Source: Atherinomorus stipes
Lineage: Eukaryota; Chordata; Actinopteri; Atheriniformes; Atherinidae
NCBI GenBank assembly: GCA_023101725.1
Contig: JALJCO010000017.1
Coordinates: forward strand, 1-64,000
Direction of reading: 5' to 3'
Length of the DNA stretch: 64,000 nucleotides
This document shows positions 56,881 through 64,000 of the stretch, one piece after another; the first letter of the stretch is position 1, and every line of letters begins with the position of its first letter. The position numbers and the translations under genes were made by a program. The notes beneath the pieces were generated by a model. That model made no database searches, had not been told where the DNA came from, and saw nothing but the letters and a program-made list of their open reading frames with translations.

Positions 56881-57365
56881 TAGAAGAAGAAAAAAAAAAT
56901 TTAAAAAAAAAAATAAAAATAAAAAAAAAAAAAATAGAGGGTTGTGGGGATAAAAAAAAAAGGGATTGGGGACAGAGGAAAGAAGAAGAAATATATTTTT
57001 ATATTCTTTTAATTTTATGAAATAAAAAAAAAAAAAAAAAAGGAGATTACGAATGGGAGAGAGGGAGAGGGAGGAGAAAAGAGGGGAGGAGGAAGAGAAG
57101 GAGGAAGGAAGAAGGGGGGGAAAGGGGGAAACTTAATAAAACAACAGAAAAATAACAGTTTTACAACGTAAAAAGGGGAGGGAAATCAAAGAAGGGAAAG
57201 CGGGAGGAAAAGAACCAAAGCCGGAGGGCGGGGGGCGCACCGGCGGGGGGGTTCCGGTGGGGCCGGGGGGCAGATTATCCCCCAACCAAAACTGAAACGG
57301 GCCACCAATCACCATTCGGGGGTCCGTTCGGGGTTCCGGGGGCTCGCTCCGGGGGAAAAAGACCG
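56881..57365. other. Compositionally anomalous purine-rich / G-rich tract
   Basis: Runs of A with sporadic T (56889-56935, 57023-57040), then an almost pure purine stretch (57042-57130), then sequence packed with G runs and CCGG words (57220-57360). The composition changes abruptly at both sides and does not resemble the neighbouring DNA. Could be a true purine tract or a badly resolved assembly segment. Confidence 0.6.
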
Positions 57366-58335
57366 CGACCGTCGAAGAAGAGAAGGTGAAGGTGTTTCAG
57401 ACCTACAGCGTTGTAAATTGCTTTCACACCCTGAACTGGGACAACCAGATTCATTTTCACTCCCAGTTTGTAAACTTACTACCCTCTGAATTATTTATAG
57501 CAGGGAAAAACTTTGTACTTCAACAGACCCCGTAAGTCACAGCGCTGCAGCTACAAGGCCCCACCTACATCTAAACCTCAGCTTCATCTAGAATGATCAC
57601 TGCATCCGTTTCTGAGACAGAGATGCAGTCTCTGAAACAGAATTAGACATGAAACATTCCCCAGAATAAAACCTTCACAGACCGATGACACGTGACGCAT
57701 ATAAACTTCAGTTTTTGTTCTGAAAAAGAAGTTTGCTGAACTAGTTCAGTCATTTGTTTACATCAATGCAAGAATGTCCACAGACACATATGTTTCTGTA
57801 AAATATTTACCAGCAAAAGCGACTATAAGAAAGAAAGGGAAATGATCACATAAATGTCTCAGCTGGAATGAAAGAAGATGAAGAACAAATGTTTCCCAGG
57901 CAGAGAAAAGCCAGAAAAACAGGGAACCAAAGGCACAAATGTGTCTTCTGTCCCACCGGGTTTATTCCAGCGTATTCTCCACACGCCGCAGTGAAGTGAA
58001 CTTTGAACCAGTTCTTTAGCAGCACCCTCAGTTAACCCTCAGTTTACTGGAGATAAACATGTTGCTGCTGGAGAGGATTTAATCTGCTTAGTTCAGCCCG
58101 TCTGTTGTCTTTCTCATCGCTTCAAAGATACTTTAATAAAAACTAAAGCTTGGATTTAAAATGTTTTTTGAATGAGCACAGTTTATATGAGGACAGTGAT
58201 GATCCATCGATCGATCTACATCAATACATGATTCAGTGATCCACCAGCATCGATTTAAACACGAGGTCCTGATCAGTCATTGATCCAGACGATCACCTGT
58301 CAGACGATCTTCTAGAAGAACACAAGGAAAAGTTT
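57366..58335. other. Unassigned sequence
   Basis: No supportable gene or element. Confidence 0.4.
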
Positions 58336-58635
58336 CTGCTTCCCAATGGCGCCTCAAAGGGGTGGCCATGCCCCCCCCCAAACAAAGACCTGGCTACCAC
58401 ACTGGCCACCCCAGCAGAAATGATATTTTTTTCATTTATAGAAACTTTTTGAATGTCAAAATCTTTGTAAGCTAAAAAATAAATAAATAAATGAATAAAA
58501 AAATATTACAGCAGAACTACTATATTTTTGTCATTGCGCTTTTGGGGTAGTCCCCCGCAGCTCTATCACGCCTAATTAACTCGCCTTTAATTATGCTAAT
58601 TCATGCAAATTCCTTTCACATCAGCACCTTCTTAT

Positions 58636-59812
58636 GGCGCGTTCCAAGCAGACGCGAGTTGGTGATGTCATTACCAGGTATTTTGCGTTCCAGTTGCACC
58701 ACCTTGGGGGAAAATAGAAATCTCCAAAACAGCCTATTTGTGAGCTAGAACAGCTAGAAAATAACACAGATTTTATAACGCTACCATGATAACAACAGCT
58801 AATTTCAGTGTGTGTTTAATAAACAACACATCATCAAAGAGGGACCCAACTGCAGTCACGATACGTCGCCATATATCCAATCCATGGCAGAAGTACCAAT
58901 CGGAAGTTTGTTCTTCATGTAACTTACTAAGATCTAACCCTAACCCTAACCCTAACCACCCGACTACACGACACGTATCTGGGTTGCAAGCCGCAGATAG
59001 ATACTGTTAGCGGTATTTAACTAACTTCTGCTTGAGATTTCCTGTATGGATTGGATATATGGTGGCACCCTTGTCGGTCATCGTAACTGCAGTTAGGTAC
59101 TGTTGAATAATCACGCTGCATTTTAAAGAAAAAAAGACCGTTGTGAGACCGTAAAATTTAATAACAACAATTCGGTGCTGTTTACACTTGGAAATTATGA
59201 TCAGAAAATCTCTTATATAGAAGTTTAAAAAACACAGCAATGGTACTGGACGCCGCCATCTTTAAAGGGACTAAAGGCAAGATTAAGAAATGAAACTTGT
59301 GACTGCCGCAACTGGCGCTTCAGGTAACTGCAGCCGCCAAACCGTCACGGGAGCGTGCACAAACTGAAGCTATAATGTTGTTTACTATGCTTTTTCTTCA
59401 TAGTTTCCCTTTTCAGTGTCTGGATCGTTTGCTGATGGCAGAAGAATCCATAACTATCGCTTACAGTGTTTGAATTTACCGCGACCGGCTTCTTCCTGTA
59501 TCAAAACTGTCGGGGACACGGATGCAGCGCCATTTGACATCACGTCCGCAGGGCAGCGCAGGGAAATTCGGCCGCCAAATTGCAGCTTTATGCTGCACAC
59601 GGCCTGTTTAAGGCAACGGAGAGAGACGTGCATGGAGACGTTCTTTTTGGTATTTAGCGCTTCATCACCCATTAGCATAAAAAAAATGGACATGCATGTT
59701 TGTTTTTTTTAAATTCCTGCTTCTAGTCTCTTCAAATCTACAATCTCCGGGTCCTCTGCAAATTACGAGCTCGTATCTCAGAAAAACGAGTTCCGAGACA
59801 ACTTGAACGCAC
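58636..59812. mobile_element. Foldback element CC (GCGCGTTCCAAG ends) with TAACCC core
   Basis: Outer ends GGCGCGTTCCAAGCAGACGC and (reverse complement of) GAGTTCCGAGACAACTTGAA are inverted with mismatches. Inside, an imperfect ~80-bp inverted pair lies at 58846-58925 and 59015-59098 (blocks CATATATCCAATCCAT and ATGGATTGGATATATG). The loop contains four TAACCC units. No ORF resembles a transposase. The GCGTTCCA-type end is known from fish MITEs; superfamily not determined. Confidence 0.7.
58934..58958 (+). repeat. Interstitial telomere-like repeat (CTAACC)4
   Basis: Four uninterrupted copies of the vertebrate telomere hexamer, C-rich strand, located in the loop between the inner inverted arms of foldback CC. 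Too short and internal to be a chromosome end. Confidence 0.85.
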
Positions 59813-60256
59813 GATCAGTGTTGTTTTAAACTGGGTTAGTTTAGAACAAACATAACTACCCAGTTTAGTTTGTTCACATTACAGCTGATGCCGTCTTCAG
59901 CTCTGGTTTTCAGTGGGCGTCATAGTGAAGTTTTGTGAAGTCATTTGTTTGCGACACACACACTGAACAAATATGGAGGAAGGTGATGTACTTGCTGTTC
60001 TTTTTATCAACACCGTTGACTACGGTGTTATGGGCGCGCACAGCTGGTAAACGTGTGGAGAACACTCCAATAACTGCAGAAAGCTAAATCTGACCTCATA
60101 GGACAATAGTACTCGTTCGTTCATTCATTCTACTTGAAGTATTGGTTAAATTAAGGAGTTTTGTTGCAGATAATATCCTTTAATTACCCTTGGCCACCCT
60201 GGTATTTTCTCTGGCCACCCCTAAATAAAATATCTGCAGGCGCCCCTGCTGCTTCC

Positions 60257-60568
60257 TCCGTTCTGGTTTAATCTGAAGAGGAAAATGTGGATATCCAGCG
60301 GATGAAGGTTTCCATTACATCCTGATTTAATCTCTACAAACAGAAACATGTTTGATGTTCACATCCAGAATGGGGTTCAGATCGTTTTTGGTCAGACAAC
60401 AGATGTTTTTTGTTTTTTTTTATCTGAATGCATGATTGATCGGGAAGAAAAATTTGATTTTTATGACTGAATATGAATGGAAGTGATGGTGTTAACCCCT
60501 TGATGCCCTGCTGTCTCCAACCGTGCAACAAAATTGCTCCTGGCATTCAATTCTGTTTGTTTTTGTCC
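60257..60568. other. Unassigned sequence
   Basis: No supportable feature. Confidence 0.4.
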
Positions 60569-60801
60569 TTTTTTTTTAATATACTCCATTCATCCCAAAT
60601 GGGAAATTAGGTCTCTGCATTTTACCCATCTCTGGATCAACCAGGGAGCAGTGGGCTGCTAATTAAAGCGCCTGGGGAGCAGTTGGTGGGGGTTAAGGAT
60701 CTCTCTCAAGGGCCCATTGTGGTTCACCTGTGCCATGCCAGGGACTCGAATCCAGGGATTCCAAAACCCACGAGGTTACCACCAGGCAACCCACTCCCCC
60801 A
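60569..60801 (-). mobile_element. tRNA-derived SINE, copy 2
   Basis: On the minus strand: head GGGGGAGTGGGTTGCCTGGT with the A-box (60779-60790), B-box GGATTCGAGTCC (60742-60753), body CCTTAACCCCCACCAACTGC, block TTAATTAGCAGCCCACTGCT and tail AATTTCCCATTTGGGATGAA plus an A run. The same family as 21254-21499, clearly diverged from it. RNA polymerase III boxes are visible but not proof of activity. Confidence 0.85.
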
Positions 60802-60898
60802 TGAACTACTTACATTTATTCATTTGTGTATTATTATTATTATTGTATATTGTACATATAATATTGTACATTATTGTTGTTGTTGTCAATAATTAAAA

Positions 60899-61275
60899 TA
60901 CACTCAAAAAATAATCAAACCCAAAATGGCGACTTTATGTAATTTAATTACACGTGAATTACCTATCCAATATTTCAATACCTTTTGTTTAAACAGCTGC
61001 ATTCAGCCAAATGTCTTTTTATTGTGTTGAGTTAATATGAAAATATTACATGATGGGAAATTTGATTGAATAAAGGAAACACAAAACTATGCGTACACTT
61101 TACGTATATGGTTGCAGATATACGGCGATTAAAGACGAGCTCTGTAAAAGACGAGGACGATCCTACTCCACCGTATTACACCCACAGCCATAATTATTCA
61201 CCACAAGAGTTAATTGTGTTCAAATCAACACTGAACTTTTAACACCAAAAATTTTACACTTTTGAATTTGCTGTG
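60899..61275. mobile_element. Possible MITE KK (TACACTC; 'aacacc' rich)
   Basis: Left TACACTCAAAAAATAATCAA and right (reverse) AATACACAGCAAATTCAAAA; inside the right part GAGTTAATTGTGTTCAAATC and AACACCAAAAATTTTACAC are reminiscent of element EE. ATT microsatellites flank both sides (60834-60844 and 61277-61291), hiding any duplication. Confidence 0.4.
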
Positions 61276-62693
61276 TATTATTATTATTATTATTGTTATT
61301 ATTATCACGTATTTATTTTTCATAAATATGAAAAAGTTAAATTTCTTATCTAATTAATTTTAATTTTATTCCATTTTTATTTTTACCTTTTTTTCCAAAC
61401 TTAATTTTTTCCTTGTATTCCTTTTAATTTTTATGTAATTGTAAATAAATTCAGGTGCTAAGGGTTAAACCAGCAGGGCTATTGTCTCATATCGACCTCT
61501 GGATCCTGCATCGGATCCTCTCTAAATCAGATTGTGGCAGAATTTGTCATATCACCAAACTTTGAACCATGAACTGCTGAATCCATGTTATAATACATCC
61601 TTGTGACTGACGCCGCTTTAATAACCCACAGAGGTGTTAAATGAAGTTGTTGGAAGTTATAAAATGTTCCTTTATCCTGCTTCAGAGATACGAGTGGAAA
61701 CACGTGACGCCCAGATGTGGATTTAGGATTATTTATGTCGTGCGGTATATAAAAGGGTTAATTTTCACTCAACAAAGACACACAACACGTTGGTTAAATT
61801 TAGACGGGTTTCTGGTGCGCTCTGCTCTGTTTATTTACACACATCTACAAACACTGTTCAGAAAACCACAGAGTAAAAATCAGCGTGATCCAGCAAACAA
61901 GGTCATTTTTACATAAAATCTCCGGTTTCAGTATCCATCTATCCGCCTCGCCGCTCCATCTATCTCCACACAGGAACTGGGGGAGGGTGGGGGAGGGGTA
62001 AAGAGAGCTTATTGTAAACTGTAAGAGGTGTGCAGCAACTGGGACAGATTATGTCTGCGGAAACGAGGACTGCAGGATCCCACCCATCCCCCACATACAA
62101 ACACTACAGCTCATTTGCGCCTGGCCGGTCAGCGTGCTGCAATAGATAGATTCCTCCCCACCCCCCATCCTCTGCTCAGTCATTCAGACCTGGGAGAGTC
62201 AATAACAAGCTGACATCATCATTGGTTTTGTAGGATACAGTGCTGCCTTTATTCTAGCAGCCATACGTGAGAGAGAGAGCAAGAGCAGCATCTTCTGATG
62301 AGGCCGGAGGCTGAGCCACCGAATGCAGGTCAGGAGGTGGAGATAGGTGGACACAGACACAGAGGAAGAGGAGGATGTGATGTGGGGGGAGGGGGAGGGG
62401 AGGAAGGCCACGATACCTTTTCTAAGTGTGACGAGTGACCGAGACGTTTCCACACATGCAGTCGTCCTGAAACTTTCTAGGGATTTTTCTGGAGCTCTGA
62501 ATGAAAAAGTTGCATTGACGTGCTTCGGTTTTCCAGATTAAATCATAAACCCAGTCCAGAAAATGACAAAGTGACACTGGTAAACCAGTAAAACCATTTC
62601 CACAGCATCACTTTTACATCTGATGTCCATCCCATAGATGCCACGCTGGAGGATCTATTATGGTGCCGCAATTAAATACATACATATTCGGGG
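61276..62693. other. Unassigned sequence
   Basis: No supportable gene. ORFs at 61641-61916 and 62199-62541 lack recognised domains. Confidence 0.35.
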
Positions 62694-62950
62694 TGCAACA
62701 ATACGAAAAATTCACAGTTCGGTTCAGTTTGATACTTAAGTGTCACAGTTCAATATTTTTTCAATACAAAAAAAAGTAGTTTCATGCATAATTTTTTAAC
62801 CCAATGTGCTTGTGTCTACAACGGTTTACCATCAGGATCATACTCAACTTGGAAACCAAAGTAGCTCCAAACGCCAGATCTGAATGTAGACCAACACAGA
62901 TCCACTGACTTTTCCACACGGAGCTCATCGTCAGAACACAAGTTCATATA
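62694..62950. mobile_element. Possible hAT-like left end T (GGGGTGCAACAATACGAAAAA)
   Basis: GGGGTGCAACAATACGAAAA followed by CAGTTCGGTTCAGTTTGATA and CAATATTTTTTCAATACAAA is a layout seen in fish hAT-like elements. No right terminus is visible; the end is set where element U starts. Confidence 0.45.
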
Positions 62951-62955
62951 ATGCA

Positions 62956-63150
62956 GTGTTAATTTTGACAGCTAACTTCAAATTTAGTTTTTGTCACAGT
63001 CTTTTGACCAAAATGTTGTTTAGTTTTAGTCATAATTTCGTCATCTTCTATCAGTTTTAGTCGACGAAAATATTATATTATTGTCGACTAAAATACAGTA
63101 GATTCAGTTGACTAAAATATATGGTAAAATATAAATGAGTAAGTTTGAAT
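62956..63150. mobile_element. Possible hAT-like left end U (CAGTGTTAATTTTGACAGC)
   Basis: CAGTGTTAATTTTGACAGCT, then TTTAGTTTTTGTCACAGTCT and repeated TTTTAGTCGACGAAAAT and GACTAAAATA words. This is a common fish element start. The right part is not recognised. Confidence 0.5.
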
Positions 63151-63247
63151 GACACATGCAGAAACACTACTTTTGCTTATTTAGACGAAAAAGTGCATTT
63201 TTATGCAATTTGCTTTTATGCAAATATATATAGATATGAAATGAAAT

Positions 63248-63290
63248 TAAGTAAAAATACTTTATTTATCCCTGAAGGGAAATTGGATAA
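63248..63290 (-). mobile_element. 3' tail fragment of a LINE or SINE (minus strand)
   Basis: The complement reads CAATTTCCCTTCAGGGATAA then ATAAAGT, the conserved 3' end used by several fish LINE/SINE pairs and similar to the tail of SINE copies 1 and 2. Only the tail is present. Confidence 0.5.
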
Positions 63291-64000
63291 AGCAATAGGC
63301 TTTCTCTCTTTTTGCTTTTTTTTTCTAAATCAATATAACATACAACGTAACAATAATACATAAATGTAAAACTAACACTACAACAATCGTTTAATCAATA
63401 AGTCTTGTTCTTCAGAGTGATGGCTATATATAGATAAATTGCTGTATATCACTATAGATAGTGATATATGTGTACAGTATATATATAAATAATGTGAATA
63501 ATTAAAATAACAGCCAGTCTGGTGCCTTAGAATAACAGGCATTGCTAATTTAAAAAGTTTTTTTCTTTCCTTTTCACAACTCCTGCTTCATTTCATAACA
63601 CATTTTACATTTTTTTTTATCATCATATCAAAGTAATAAGAAAGTTTTTCCTTCAAAAATAACTGACTTTGCAAAAGCACACCAAAATTTGATGTAGTGT
63701 TCGCCTGCTTATCTTTGCATGGATTTCAGGTTGACTGTTCTCCTGATGTGGATTCATGCTGGTCGTGTTTCTGCTGGTAATAATCGTCGCTCCGCACGGT
63801 TTACACGTCTTATTTTGTGTCGCATCATTTCATCATATGTGAAACGTGTCCGTGTGTCAGCTCTTCTTTTTCTCCCTGAACATTTTTAAGATCACTTTAA
63901 TCATGAAGTGTGAAACATGTGAGAACCGTTTAGCATTTCCGCGGGTAACCAAACGTGTGCAGGTCAGCCTCGCGGCACAAGCTTGGGTTCTCATTGGATG
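63291..64000. other. Unassigned sequence to the window edge
   Basis: A short TATA-rich stretch lies at 63425-63490. No supportable gene. Confidence 0.4.

Larger units (their letters stand above)
58344..60248. mobile_element. hAT-like element K copy 2 with a nested foldback
   Basis: 1905 bp with perfect 8-bp duplication CTGCTTCC at 58336-58343 and 60249-60256. Ends CAATGGCGCCTCAAAGGGG and TGCAGGCGCCCCTG, with GGGGTGGCC blocks inside both ends as in copy 1. A second insertion CC (58636-59812) occupies the middle; without it K is about 730 bp. No transposase motif. Confidence 0.87.

Noticed and set aside
58934..58958. Telomere repeat as a chromosome end or fusion point
   Set aside because: Only four units, lying in the loop of a nested foldback inside a hAT-like element with perfect target duplication. 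Interstitial by context.

Overview
The window looks like repeat-rich intergenic (or deep intronic) DNA from a teleost fish, probably a percomorph. This is inferred from an L2/Maui-type LINE with the fish-style pentanucleotide tail, tRNA-derived SINEs, many short hAT-like inverted-repeat elements and long microsatellites. I found no intact host protein gene, rRNA, functional tRNA gene, CRISPR array or operon in 64 kb. The only clear protein-coding relics belong to transposons: one L2 reverse transcriptase broken by three frameshifts, and three decayed BED-type zinc fingers of hAT/ZBED-type transposases.

Layout. Positions 1-2352 are the 3' part of an L2 LINE. From 3.6 to 8.6 kb there is a stack of hAT-like elements, including a three-level nest (family B containing palindromic family C containing element L). 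From 10.7 to 12.4 kb lie a BED-finger relic and element fragments. From 13.5 to 25.4 kb are family F, four copies of family A (each with palindrome C at the same internal site), a self-nested pair of family I, and a SINE. From 23.8 to 27.4 kb a pair of long inverted arms encloses a family A copy and small hairpins. From 28.2 to 35.1 kb are families H, B (interrupted by element O), P and a 2-kb element J. From 37.4 to 42.4 kb are an internally deleted family I copy, a nearly perfect 100-bp-arm palindrome, two BED-finger relics, element G inside F, and an L2 3' remnant. A CpG-rich stretch at 42.9-43.6 kb is the only place resembling a promoter or first exon. From 43.7 to 54 kb microsatellites and further MITEs (H, Q, R, K) dominate. 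From 54.2 to 60.8 kb are EE, S, X and JJ, a compositionally odd tract that may be an assembly artefact, a nested K element with a telomere-motif foldback, and a second SINE. The end holds fragments only.

There is no pathway linking genes here; the order comes from the insertion history. Many elements are bounded by 8-bp target-site duplications, perfect or nearly so, which is the hAT signature. Nesting gives their relative age. The same C palindrome sits at the same site in every copy of families A and B, so A+C and B+C appear to have spread as composite units. Family letters (A, B, C and so on) are labels local to this annotation, assigned by comparing copies within the window; they are not database names. 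Intervals marked as unassigned were read and gave no supportable feature.
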